A DNA stretch of 64,000 nt. Origin: Zasmidium citrigriseum (taxonomy: Eukaryota > Ascomycota > Dothideomycetes > Mycosphaerellales > Mycosphaerellaceae). Positions within the stretch are counted from its first letter, which is position 1, and the number at the start of each line of letters is the position of its first letter. A model generated the notes under the pieces. The model did no database searches. It was not told the origin of the DNA and worked only from the letters and a program-made list of their open reading frames with translations. A program made the position numbers and the translations under genes. Positions 29,630 through 39,684 of the stretch are shown here, in pieces. Location: the NCBI GenBank assembly GCA_002786025.1, contig NHNW01000030.1, forward strand, positions 248,001 to 312,000, read 5' to 3'.

Positions 29630-32600
29630 CTATCCGAAGCTGAAGTCGTCACCCAGATCTGCCAGATCGTCCATACCACCCATTCCTCCCATATCGAGCC
29701 CGGCAAAGATATCTTCCTCCTGATTCTGCTGTCCAACCTGTTGTCCATTCGATTGTGTCTGGTTCAAACCGAAATCCATATCGCCAAGAAGCTGAGACTG
29801 ATCGATGTCCATGCCTGTGGTATTCGCTGCCATGTTCGCAAGGTCCTGCTCCGTTGGGTTCGACAGATCCAGCTGTTGCTCCAATCCAGCCAGGTCCGTT
29901 TGATTCATGCTTGTGTCTACGGCAGTGCCATCGCCGTTACCAGTCATACCCAGACCAAGTTCCTGCATCATTTGATCAGCTGCTGATTGGTCTTGCATTG
30001 GCAGTGGCATCGCCATGGGAGGCATCTGCGCAACGCTGAGTTGGGCTTCCACTCGTCGACACAAGCGGACGAGCGCTTCAGCGATCGCCAGTTCCTTTTC
30101 GCTAACGCTCTGGATGTCGGCTGCAACAAGTGCGATACTGTTGCGTAGACGGGAAGTAATGCAGGCAGGGTGACTCTGTTGCTGGATGGCCCCTGGAGAT
30201 GGAGTTGGGGCACAGACCAACGACGTGCAAACGTCCAAGATAGCAGGCACATTATGATTCTGAGCGATCTCTTGGACCAGTGCATCGCGGAGGGTCTCGC
30301 CGTCAATAAGCTGGCATGCGAGCGCAAACTCTTTGTACGTGTATCGCGGCGGAGGATTGGGCGGGTTAGACGGTGTTGATGACCAGGTTACCAGATCTCG
30401 AATGCTGTGTCGGACACGCTGCTGCACAGTACCATCAGTCTGGAAGATCTCGTCAAGTTCGCTCTTTTGCCTGTTGAGTGTTCGCTGCTGGTAGAGATAG
30501 ATTTTCAGAGTCTGGCTCAGCTCCGTGGCCTTCTTCTTGTCCGGTTGTCTGCGAAGAAGCTCTTGAAGCGACTCGTAGAGTGGCGTTGCCACCATTGAGA
30601 GTATGGCAGTGTGCATGGCTTTCGTCTCGGGCGGAGAGCTCTTGGGCAGATTGAGGAGCTTGTCCAGTATTTGAAGCAGGACCTCAGCATCGTTGTGGTC
30701 TTCCCACGAATGTTCAGCCAGCCACCTGAGACCCATGATCAGTGAAGGGAGTAAGAACGGTTCCAAAAGCAGCTCCAGGCCGCCCTTGAATGTCTTGATG
30801 GAGAGTGAGTTTGAGCGGCAGGCGAGAATGCTTTGCTCAAAGAGCGTAGGCACAAGCTGGTAGAAGGCCTGAGGCGAACACTGTCGCATCACGTCGTCGC
30901 CGATGCCACTCGTCTCTCCATGCTCGTCGACAGCGTAAAGTCCCTCGATCCACTTGCCAAGCTGCGAGGCTTGTTCGGGAGACAGCTCCGTGGGAGGTTT
31001 TGAGACCGACATCTCGTCCAGTAGTCGTGCCATGAAGCTATCTGGCAGAATTCCAATGTCTGCACCGGTGAGGTCGTACCGATGTATGACTGCCAGAGCA
31101 AAGAGAAGGATGGAAGCAAACTCCTCGTATGATGGTGTGAATTCCGTCTGCTCCTGCTCGTGCACCCAGTCGTTCAAGAGTGTACAAAGCGGTAGCAGAA
31201 TCATACCTGGCTGTGCATAGAGCATGATGATGTCGATGCGGGAGACTTTCTTGACGAGCCAGTTGCAGACTGACTTGAGTGACATGGAATCTTTGCTCAT
31301 GCATAGGTTGTTGACTGTCTCGATGATGCAATTAGCAATCGCTCCGGCATTCCCTTGCAGTGTATCCAGATCTTCAATGTGGTTCTCCAGGCGGCTGATG
31401 TTATTAGCACATTGTGCAACAAGTGCGTCCTTGTTCAACTTTGTGACTCGCGGCAGAGCAACGGACTCTTGCAGGATACTGCTGATGGTAGTTTCTGACA
31501 CCAGTCCATGAAGAGCGCATGCCTGCAGGAAGTCTAGCCTGGTCCCTTTGAGGCGGTCTCGAATCTCATTCGCGCCAGGAGTGATCGGCGGCAGAGGGTC
31601 CATAGTGATGTGCCCACCGGGAATCAGAGTCATCTGGATGCAATTCTCGGCAGTCATCGGCGGAGCAATGCTTCTCGAAAGCATTGATATGATGGTAGGG
31701 ACCTTATTGCAGAGGAATGACTGAATGATGCGGACGTCCTGCCGGGATTCCTTCCGCAGCATGGCATTTGTGAGGCAGTCAAAGGTGGCCACCAGTAGGT
31801 CGGATATCTGCATCTGAACATCATTGGGGGATCGACCGTGCAGGTAGCTGAAGATGGCCATGTCGTCTGTCAAGGGTCGAGCAGCAAGTGCTGCATTAAG
31901 CCACACGAACGCTCCTGCTCTCGATGGTATGACCGGCACCTCCGTGATGAAGTCCAGAATTTGCTGATCGGTCCATATCGGCTTTCCCTCCTTGTTGTAA
32001 TCGATGAATGGCGCAGATCCTGTGACCAATCTCAGTCGGCCGGCGAACTGTGAATTGATCCACTGAAGAATGTGAGTGTCGAAGTTGAGCATTTCCGTAA
32101 CAAGCGCGGCCCGATGCTTCTTCCACCATTCTTGCGTCATGACCTCGCGCATACTGGCGTTGTCAAACACTGCGATGGCCAGCTTTCCCAGCGCTTCGTA
32201 GATTCCGAAAGTGTTGGCATCTACGGTATGGAGCCCGCCGCCTTCCAGCTGCTTCACAACTTCATAGTCGCTCACTGCTTTGAGCCAGCGGTAGATGGCC
32301 TGCACCAAGCTCCAGATCTCCAGCGGCGCGGTGGGTATACTAGATATCGAGTACATTTGAATGAGCATGTTGAAGATCCGTTCCTCGCAGGCTGGAAAGC
32401 CCGTGTAACCGGTCGCTACGGGGCTTTCTGAATCTTCTCGGCCATAGATGGAGCATTTGAGGAGCGCCAGAAGTAGATCTCCGGCAGTGATGAGCTTTTC
32501 GTCGACAAGCGCTCTGGCATAGCTGAACAAGAAGGGGTCATCGGCACCAACTTTCGAGGCTCGAAATGAAAGCAGAGCTCCAGCAATCTCGCCTGCTCTG

Positions 32601-32758
32601 GCACGGGCGCGCTTTCCAGGGAGGTGCTCCTTTTGCAAGACCGTGCCAAGTTCGACAAACTGTCCATGTCGTCGCCGTTTCAAGAGTGATTCTTTGATGA
32701 GATCATGCCAGCGCTGTGCGGCCTCGCTCTGCGGCTTGGGTTCCCCGATCCAGAGCAT
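29630..32758 (-). CDS. MED5: Mediator complex subunit 5 (Nut1 family)
   Basis: 1042 aa, single exon, ATG at 32758. A large alpha-helical protein without membrane segments. The N-terminus (AAQRWHDLIKESLLKRRRHGQF), repeated helical pairs throughout, and the C-terminal low-complexity region (Gln/Asn/Asp/Gly-rich, with MDIDQSQLLGDMDFGL and DIFAGLDMGGMGGMDDLADL) fit the fungal Med5 family in order and length. Med5 is a tail-module subunit of Mediator linking activators to RNA polymerase II in the nucleus. The very long intronless frame contrasts with the intron-rich neighbours. Confidence 0.82.
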   Translation of the reverse strand: MLWIGEPKPQSEAAQRWHDLIKESLLKRRRHGQFVELGTVLQKEHLPGKRARARAGEIAGALLSFRASKVGADDPFLFSYARALVDEKLITAGDLLLALLKCSIYGREDSESPVATGYTGFPACEERIFNMLIQMYSISSIPTAPLEIWSLVQAIYRWLKAVSDYEVVKQLEGGGLHTVDANTFGIYEALGKLAIAVFDNASMREVMTQEWWKKHRAALVTEMLNFDTHILQWINSQFAGRLRLVTGSAPFIDYNKEGKPIWTDQQILDFITEVPVIPSRAGAFVWLNAALAARPLTDDMAIFSYLHGRSPNDVQMQISDLLVATFDCLTNAMLRKESRQDVRIIQSFLCNKVPTIISMLSRSIAPPMTAENCIQMTLIPGGHITMDPLPPITPGANEIRDRLKGTRLDFLQACALHGLVSETTISSILQESVALPRVTKLNKDALVAQCANNISRLENHIEDLDTLQGNAGAIANCIIETVNNLCMSKDSMSLKSVCNWLVKKVSRIDIIMLYAQPGMILLPLCTLLNDWVHEQEQTEFTPSYEEFASILLFALAVIHRYDLTGADIGILPDSFMARLLDEMSVSKPPTELSPEQASQLGKWIEGLYAVDEHGETSGIGDDVMRQCSPQAFYQLVPTLFEQSILACRSNSLSIKTFKGGLELLLEPFLLPSLIMGLRWLAEHSWEDHNDAEVLLQILDKLLNLPKSSPPETKAMHTAILSMVATPLYESLQELLRRQPDKKKATELSQTLKIYLYQQRTLNRQKSELDEIFQTDGTVQQRVRHSIRDLVTWSSTPSNPPNPPPRYTYKEFALACQLIDGETLRDALVQEIAQNHNVPAILDVCTSLVCAPTPSPGAIQQQSHPACITSRLRNSIALVAADIQSVSEKELAIAEALVRLCRRVEAQLSVAQMPPMAMPLPMQDQSAADQMMQELGLGMTGNGDGTAVDTSMNQTDLAGLEQQLDLSNPTEQDLANMAANTTGMDIDQSQLLGDMDFGLNQTQSNGQQVGQQNQEEDIFAGLDMGGMGGMDDLADLGDDFSFG

Positions 32759-33610
32759 GATTGATTGAGGCTAAGTCGTCGCGATGAATGTGTCCTCTGT
32801 CCTGAATGTTGAGTTAGATGGAAAGGAAGATGGCGTATGGAATGTTGAAGCTCAAAGGCAGTCGCGGCTGGCAAAGGCGCTCGGGCATCCAGCTGACCGC
32901 ATGTCCGCGTGGGCACGACGAGTCTTTTGTATCTGGATGTTCGAGCTTAGCCTCATGGAAGGTGGCGGTGGAAGTGCGGAAGTCCGTGATTGTATTGTAG
33001 ATTCATCGACAATCCTATTGGGGAGACGCGAGGTTCGCGTGCCGCCAAGACTGTGGCTGAACCCAAAGACGGGACTGTTCGTGATTGGTCAGTAAATGTC
33101 CTAATCAAACTCCTCAACATTAGTTAACCCTACCCATCAATATATAGCGATGTCTTAGAAGTGATTTTTTTCTACTCTCTCGTGCACTATAATTCCTCTT
33201 TGGCCTCGATCTCAGCTAGATCTGCATGCTTGTCGATCTGTAGGAAGGAGAGAGCTTGAATGCTGGAGACAGTACTTCCACGTGACCCCAGCTTGGCAAT
33301 CACAAGACAATCAGTTCAATTCACTTCAAATGCTCAATACCGAGACATTATGCAGAGACTTTGAAGGTGGCATTTGCAAGCCTTTATGTCGAATCTGAGC
33401 GAACATCGAGCTGCTCACCTGGCACTTTCAAGTCGCTTCGACTTCCAGAAGTCTCGCAGCATTGTCTTGCTAAGTACACGACGGTTGCTTTAAAGGCACT
33501 TCGATCAAGCGAAAGAACACCGATGGTTCTCTCAAACAGACGGTGTCAATTTCTCTCTTTTTTCGCTCTTCCACCATTTCTCAAAAACAGAACTCTACTA
33601 GCAAGGACCC
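32759..33610. promoter_or_regulatory. Divergent promoter of MED5 and a hypothetical gene
   Basis: 852 bp between divergent start codons. Inverted and direct CCAAT-type pentamers occur (ATTGG at 33017 and 33083). No coding or RNA gene recognised. Confidence 0.4.
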
Positions 33611-34087
33611 ATGTCCCCACCTATCTACACCCCCTACTACATCGCCGACGGCTCCAGAAACGCAGACTTCACCGGCCTCATCTACACAAAACGCAAAATA
33701 GTCGAGCCGGTAGACTGCCCCTTCATCCGACGTATCTGTTCTCGCTTGAACGACGACGACGTTCAGCGATTGATGCGCCTCGAACATTGGCTCGGCGGCG
33801 GAACTCCACAACAGTGGCGGAATAGAGCGCTTTACTGGAGCGATCGTGAGGCGACGTACGTGATTGAGTGCTTGCGGTGGGAGTACATACAGACCAACTA
33901 TGCGTATCAGCTGTGTTTTGAGGTTGATGAGCAACTCAAGAGGGGGTTCCAGGGCGTGTTGCCGACGGATGCGGTGAGGGTGCAGGTGGTACAGGCGCCG
34001 GCACAGGCACCGCAGTCGGCGCGAGAGCAGCCTTCGCAAGGCCAGAATGGGGGAGATGATGGGGATTCGGCTTTTGGAGATGGTTAA
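33611..34087 (+). CDS. Hypothetical protein
   Basis: 158 aa, single exon. The first about 115 residues look globular, with YTPYYIADGSRNADFTGLIY, a DDDVQRLMRLEHWL helix and WEYIQTNYAYQLCFEVDEQL. The tail is disordered and Gln/Ala/Pro/Gly-rich (APAQAPQSAREQPSQGQ). No domain recognised. It converges on the second P450 gene, with only about 20 bp between stop codons. Protein-like composition and a good leader support it as a gene. Confidence 0.6.
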   Translation: MSPPIYTPYYIADGSRNADFTGLIYTKRKIVEPVDCPFIRRICSRLNDDDVQRLMRLEHWLGGGTPQQWRNRALYWSDREATYVIECLRWEYIQTNYAYQLCFEVDEQLKRGFQGVLPTDAVRVQVVQAPAQAPQSAREQPSQGQNGGDDGDSAFGDG

Positions 34088-34108
34088 GAGAAGACATACA
34101 ATCTGCTC

Positions 34109-36040
34109 TCAAGCCTTCCCGTTCTCTCGACGTTGGACAGTGACGAAGACGTTCGTAGGCTTGTTGAACCACTGACCATCGCTGATCATTGGTGCGTCCG
34201 GATCCACGAGCCGTAATTCAAACTCCAACAGCAGCTGCGGAAGAAGTTTATGGATCTCCGCAAGAGCAATCTGAAATCGTAGCAGTCAGCAAGAATCCAA
34301 TCCATTTTCCCACGGTCCATCCCAAGGAGAGACACTCACATTCTTCCCAATACAAGTCCTGCTCCCGCCTCCAAAATGCAACATATACCTCTGTCAAACA
34401 CATCAGCCGCGTCCCTCTCAAGTCAAACCAAGCAGACACTTACATCCATATCCGCCGCATTCCCGCCTAACCACCGCTCCGGCACAAATTGCCCCGCATC
34501 CTCCCCAAAAACTTCTCTGTTCAGATGCGTCACATGCGCATTACACCCCACCCTCGTGCCCTCAGCAAACCACTCGCCCAGAATCTCACAGCCTCCCTTG
34601 GGAACGACTCTCGGCATGGGCAAGCCAACGCTAGGGTGCAGACGGAAGCCTTCTTTGATGCAGGCGGTCATGTACGGGAGGTGTGTGAGGGAGTCGGAGT
34701 AGCGGATGGGGAAAGTGATGGTTCCTGCGGCGAGAGCTGAACGGATTTCCGTGAGGAGGGTGCTGAGGGCGGCGGGGTGGGTGAGGAGGGCGTGGATGGT
34801 CGAGGTCATGGCTATGGCGGTTGTGTCGCCGCCGGCGAACCTGTCATTCGTCACCAAATGTTCAGTCCGGATATCAATGAAGAAAAGTCCAACTCACATA
34901 GCAACAAAACCCTCCTGCATAACATCCTCCAACCGCAAATCCCTCCTCCCCTTCTCTTTTCTCAAATCCATAAACTTCGCCAACAAATCCTTCCTCTCCA
35001 TCGCCTTACCACTCCGACCCCTTTCCTGGACTCTCTCCATAGACATATTCCGAATCCCTGCCGTCACGCCAAGAACGCCCCTGAAAGCCGGATTCGTCAA
35101 CGCCTGCCAGAGGCCATTCAGAGGGCGCAGCCAGGTTGGCATGGATGCATGGGCTGTGATGAAGTGGACGAATTGTTCGATGGCTGCGAGCCAGCCGTGT
35201 GTGTCGCTGCGGTCTTGGAGGTGGTTGAAGGAGATGCCGTAGAAGAGGTCGCCGATTACGTCCATGGCGTACCTGTCAAACGTCAATAACACAGATGCAG
35301 AGATGTCGATGGGAGGGGCGAGGGAAAACTTACATCTCCAACCACAACACCAAATTGAATTCCTCCTTCTTTCCAGCAAGCTCGTCCATCCGCGCCATGA
35401 AAAGCTCCGTGTACTGGTCGATATACGTCTCCGCTTCTAGCACGCTGGACATGGAGTACGGCGGCTGCAAAAGCTTGCGTCTGCTGCCGGCGTGGACTTC
35501 ATCGACATCGCTGAAGAATGTCTCTTCGTTGGCTGCGTGTGGGTGTTAGCAAATGTCTCTTTTGCCCCTAGCATATCAAGACTCACTATCGAAGTTCTTC
35601 TGACTCCAGGCGCTGTAGAAGTCCGTCTGCACAGTCGATCAATGTCACCTTATACTAAAATCTCAGTAGACAGTGGCCTTACCTTGGCAAACTTCGTCTT
35701 AACATTATAAATCACCACCCCAGCCTTAGGATCACCAAACGTAACCTCATTCGGCGCAATGCGAACAATAGCTCCTGCTAAACCATCAATCCCATCCACA
35801 CTCCTCGACCCTAAAACATTCAGACATACCATAGCTCTCATGCAACCTCCTATGCTGGTTTGGCCAATCTCCCTTTCTCAGCTGTCGAACATACCACAAT
35901 CTCGTAACAGCGGCAAGGCGTGGGCCGGGGTATTTCGCCAGAGGGTGAAGAAACAAATTATAAAAGATCCAGCTAAGGGCTGCAAGCAGGGCAGTCGTGA
36001 AAGGTAAGAGCAGGAGTGCCGTCGAGTTGTTGAGCAACAT
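34109..36040 (-). CDS. Cytochrome P450 (pisatin demethylase / benzoate hydroxylase-like), 8 exons
   Basis: Complement of join(34109..34270,34340..34390,34444..34840,34898..35272,35334..35532,35587..35626,35683..35774,35830..36040), 508 aa; every junction is in phase. N-terminal anchor (LLLLPFTTALLAALSWIFYNLF) and HPLAKYPGPRLA; AIVRIAPNEVTFGDP; I-helix FAGGDTTAIAM; ExxR in CIKEGFRLHP; PERF motif FVPERWL; heme loop LHFGGGSRTCIGKN. The segment order and KYPGPRLAAVT start match the fungal class II P450s near pisatin demethylase (CYP57-like); subfamily is tentative. ER membrane. Intron 1 ends in TAGCAG, so acceptor choice could add or drop one residue. Confidence 0.92.
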
Positions 36041-37066
36041 CGTGGTCGTAGACTACCGCCCAGAAGTGTTGTCTCTTCAAAGCTGTACCCGGAGTGCCGA
36101 TATACTGCACTCCGGAGGCCTGGCGTTAATAAAGCCAAGCTTAATCCTTCAGCCGGGGGCTGATTGAGTGATCGATTACTCTTCGTCTTACGCCCCCATA
36201 TAACGCGTGGAAGGCGGTGACATCGCAGCGAATAGCGGCTCTCGAGCTCTGTGTCACTAGGCTTCAATGGTAAGCTGTTTGCTTCTGCCGTCCGGTCTAG
36301 TTCCTGTTCAGCTGAGATTCGCAGTCTTGTTGCTTGCTGTTGGCGAGCGGACCATTCATAATGGCTTGTGATCGTTGATTGACGGGTCAGAAGTGGCTTT
36401 TCGAATCTCGTGGCATGTTGATTTTGCCTGAAACCCGGATTAGCATTCCAGCCATACTGCCTTGCACAGGTCCAGTTGACTAGGTCGTTCATGCTTATGG
36501 CTTGTGAGATCCAGACCGGCAGTCATCAGCTTTGATCCTAGGTCCCATGTCCTGAGAAACGTACCTCGACCGTATCGCCATCCCGATATCCCCTCCCGTC
36601 CTCAAGTCCTCTTGTCTCGAATATGAATGTAAGAAAGTATACAACAAGTCTTCATCATCACTCACACCCTCCATTCTATTAATTACGCTATGCTATACAA
36701 ACAAAGTACTATGTTCCCATGTCGTCGTGACGAACACCAGCCCTCCTACCCAGAGAAGCCAGGTCCTCAAAGATACTTTTCTTTCTTTCAAAAACACTTC
36801 CATTCGACGCCGTTCCGGACCAGTCTATGTCCCACCGACACCCTGATGATTTGCCCCTGCCCACTGCCGTAGCAAGCGAAACAGTCCTCTCACTCTCCCT
36901 AATGCACAAAAAGATTCGATTGTTCAACACCGCCCGTATGCTGTAATATGGATATGTACCGTTGCCATCCGTCCGTTTGGGTCCGTTCCGTCGTCACGCT
37001 GAATTGCAATTCAAATAAAAGCAAGGTTGGTCAAGGATGTTGTAGTTGTTGGAGGTGGCCGGACGA
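36041..37066. other. Intergenic
   Basis: About 1 kb between the P450 promoter and the 3' end of the wall-sensor-like gene. Short frames only. Likely holds the P450 promoter (a TATA-like GATATACTGC lies at about 36099) and the 3' UTR of the next gene. Confidence 0.4.
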
Positions 37067-38044
37067 CTAGAAGTTACTCGCCGTGTTGACGCTACCGTTG
37101 GGGTTGCGGTAGTCGCCCAGAGCACCCATTGCGGCGCCGGGGGTGTTGGATGTGCGCTGCTCTTTGTGAATGCTGTCGTTGGCCGAGTCGACGTAGTCGT
37201 CTTGGGGGATCTGCTGTCGCTTCTTCTTGCCCCAGACTCTCCATGCCACGACGGCCAGACCACCGATCAGGATTGCACCGCCGACGCCGCCGACCACTCC
37301 TCCGATGATCTTCTTACTACTATCGGAGAGACCGTTTCCGGAGCCTCCACTGCCGTCTTGCAAGGTTGGTTCGATGGTGGCTGTTGCGAAACCAGTCGTA
37401 CTGGCCACCACACGATTGGTAGTGATGAGGGAGCTGTAGACGGTGCCGTCGCTTGTCCAGAAGGATGTTGATGTAGTCGGGACGGTTTCTGATGCGAGAA
37501 GAGCAGAGGTGACGACTGTTGCGGAGGAGAGGGTCGATCGGTTGATGGTGGAAGACCCAATGACAATCTGGTCGCTGGTGTTTGATGTTGACTCGGCGAC
37601 AGCAGTCGAGGTCCTTATCCTAGAAGTAACCGTCGAGCCGTCTGAGTTTGTGGTAGTGACATCAATGCTAGTTGGCACGGTAGTCGACGAGGGCGGCGCT
37701 TCTGAAGATGACGATTCATCAGATGTGGGCGTGCTCGAAGGGCTGTCAGATGTCGGCGTTGTAGAATCAGGCGTCGAAGTCGGCGAATCGGTGGTTGTGG
37801 TGGGCTCTTCTGTCGAAGTGGGGGTTGCCTCTTGAGCCGTAGTTTCCTGCGTCGAAGTCGGAGTGGTCTCCTGGGTGGAAGTCGGGGTCGTGTCGGTGGT
37901 GGACATGGCAGTGCTCGACGTGGTGACACCAGTGCCAACCTGTCTCTTATCCTTGGGCAGGACACCTTCAGGAATTGCGTCGGCGCGAATCTGGGCGAAG
38001 CCGAAGAACATGGCGAGCATGGCGGCGGTGTTTATATTGAGCAT
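37067..38044 (-). CDS. Mid2/Wsc-like Ser/Thr-rich cell-wall sensor or membrane mucin
   Basis: 325 aa, single exon from ATG 38044. Signal peptide (AAMLAMFFGFAQIRADA) with a Lys-Arg site soon after (PKDKRQ). A long Ser/Thr/Pro/Glu-rich ectodomain follows, with imperfect TPTSTQETT repeats and many O-glycosylation sites. Then comes a glycine-rich transmembrane helix (IIGGVVGGVGGAILIGGLAVVAW) and a basic stop (RVWGKKKRQQ). The short cytosolic tail contains DDYVDSANDSI. The architecture is that of Mid2/Wsc-type plasma-membrane stress sensors that feed the cell wall integrity pathway, but no cysteine-rich WSC domain is present, so Mid2-like is the better comparison. Confidence 0.82.
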   Translation of the reverse strand: MLNINTAAMLAMFFGFAQIRADAIPEGVLPKDKRQVGTGVTTSSTAMSTTDTTPTSTQETTPTSTQETTAQEATPTSTEEPTTTTDSPTSTPDSTTPTSDSPSSTPTSDESSSSEAPPSSTTVPTSIDVTTTNSDGSTVTSRIRTSTAVAESTSNTSDQIVIGSSTINRSTLSSATVVTSALLASETVPTTSTSFWTSDGTVYSSLITTNRVVASTTGFATATIEPTLQDGSGGSGNGLSDSSKKIIGGVVGGVGGAILIGGLAVVAWRVWGKKKRQQIPQDDYVDSANDSIHKEQRTSNTPGAAMGALGDYRNPNGSVNTASNF

Positions 38045-39684
38045 TCGCCGGGCAAATCTTCGACGATCGCTATTGGGCGGGTGGCTTAAAATTACTGGGA
38101 GCGGTCTTTGTTGGGCTGGGCCTAAAAGTGCGGCGGACAAAGTGCCGAGAAGTTCGGTTGATGAATTGATAATATGGCGATAATAAAGTTGATGGGCGAT
38201 GGACAAAGCGAATGTACAGTGGAAAGCGAGCGAGAGGTAGTCGGCGGCGGTGGTGAGAATTGGAGGTTGAGAGCAGGCGGGTGGGAAGAAACACGAGCAG
38301 GTGCGCAGTCGCAAGGACGCAGGACCAAAGTATATTTAGCCCGCCAGACGCCCAAAGCAGCAAGACGCGCCTCACGAGCTCCACTCCACCACGGCGCTGA
38401 CGAAAAGCGTGCAATCGAATACGAGACTGTCTGCTTCCTCTTCAACCACCCAATCAATGTCCATTCTATCAAATCAATTCCTCTCTATTCACCCATCTTC
38501 TCAGCTCTCTCCTACCTTCAATACTCGTCCCTCAATCAACAAAGTTGCGTTTCTTCGATGAAACGCTGGGGCAGCCACAGGTCTACCAGCTCCGACAACC
38601 CTGGCCGCGCTCGTGGCACACCAACCAACGGCCGCCTGCAACCGTCGCGGCAACCGGCAGCTCTCCCCGATCGGCCTTCTTCCCACTGCAAAAATCTTCT
38701 TCTTCCGCCATCTTCTGATGATGACGCTGCAGCAAACCGTGTTCTAGAATGTCCTGTGCAACATCAGGACATACAGCACGCGCTGCCCACGCGATGGCCG
38801 TACCAAACAGTGTGTCCCTTGCCGCTAGATTTTTGCCTGTACCGACGCCCTGGGATTTGCTGACTAGGATCCGAAGTCTCCTGCTCGCTGCAGGAATCGA
38901 GACGCTTCTGCTACAGTTCGCAGTCATGCAACTTATAGGCACTATTGGCGACTGGATGCATTAGTGAGAGGTGGATTATGCAGCTTTGCTGATCCTCTCG
39001 ATTTTCTTTGTGCGATCACATGGCTCGGAGCTTGAGGCCAAGGCCGCCATGACGACTGCTCTCGACATCATCGATTTGTTCTTACTGAATTCCATCTCTC
39101 ATCATCTTCTTGCGCCAGTCGGCAAAGTTGAAGAGTCCGCACATCCTCGGTCGTCCCTCTCACCTGTCAACTTCTGCGAAACCACCAACCCCAGCTCCAG
39201 AGGGCAACAAATAGCAACCCTCCAGTCTCCGGCCATTCATGAAACACAATTCATCTATCTGCCTTGCCAACTCCCCGGACGCTCTCTAAGACCTTCCGGA
39301 ATGTCAGCATCCAGCCTTCACCTGAGACATTGACGTGGCTGCCAGCGCAATGATGAGCTGACGTCCTAATCTCTCTATTGCGACTTAATCCCAGCGTGGG
39401 CAGACTGGCATCAGGGGAGTTGTTGGGCCTGCTTGCACAGCCTCACGTGTAAGATGGCCGCTGGAGCTGGAAGAGGCGAGAGCCAATCGCGGGTCAGGTT
39501 GCATTCTATAGTGGCATGTCGCTTTGGTGTCAGCTGTGGTAGTGAGGGCTGCAATGATAGGTGAGTGCATTCATCCCTGTTTATGTGGTGGTGGTTGTGG
39601 TTCTGGTGGTGGCAACAGCTGTCTGTAAATGATGTTCAACAAAAGAGATACAGGTCTACATGTACTTCAAAACAATCCTTCCCA
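38045..39684. other. Long intergenic interval
   Basis: 1.6 kb. The first about 300 bp is probably the 5' leader of the wall-sensor gene. Open frames at 38174-38863 (+), 38583-38942 (-) and 38971-39333 (+, no ATG) overlap and show no family motif or splice structure. I do not support a gene here. Confidence 0.4.

Noticed and set aside
38174..38863. 229-codon plus-strand frame
   Set aside because: Low-complexity, overlaps the wall-sensor gene's leader and other frames; no motif or homologous segment recognised.
38971..39333. 120-codon plus-strand frame with a hydrophobic start
   Set aside because: Begins with GTG, no ATG in a suitable position, no supporting features.
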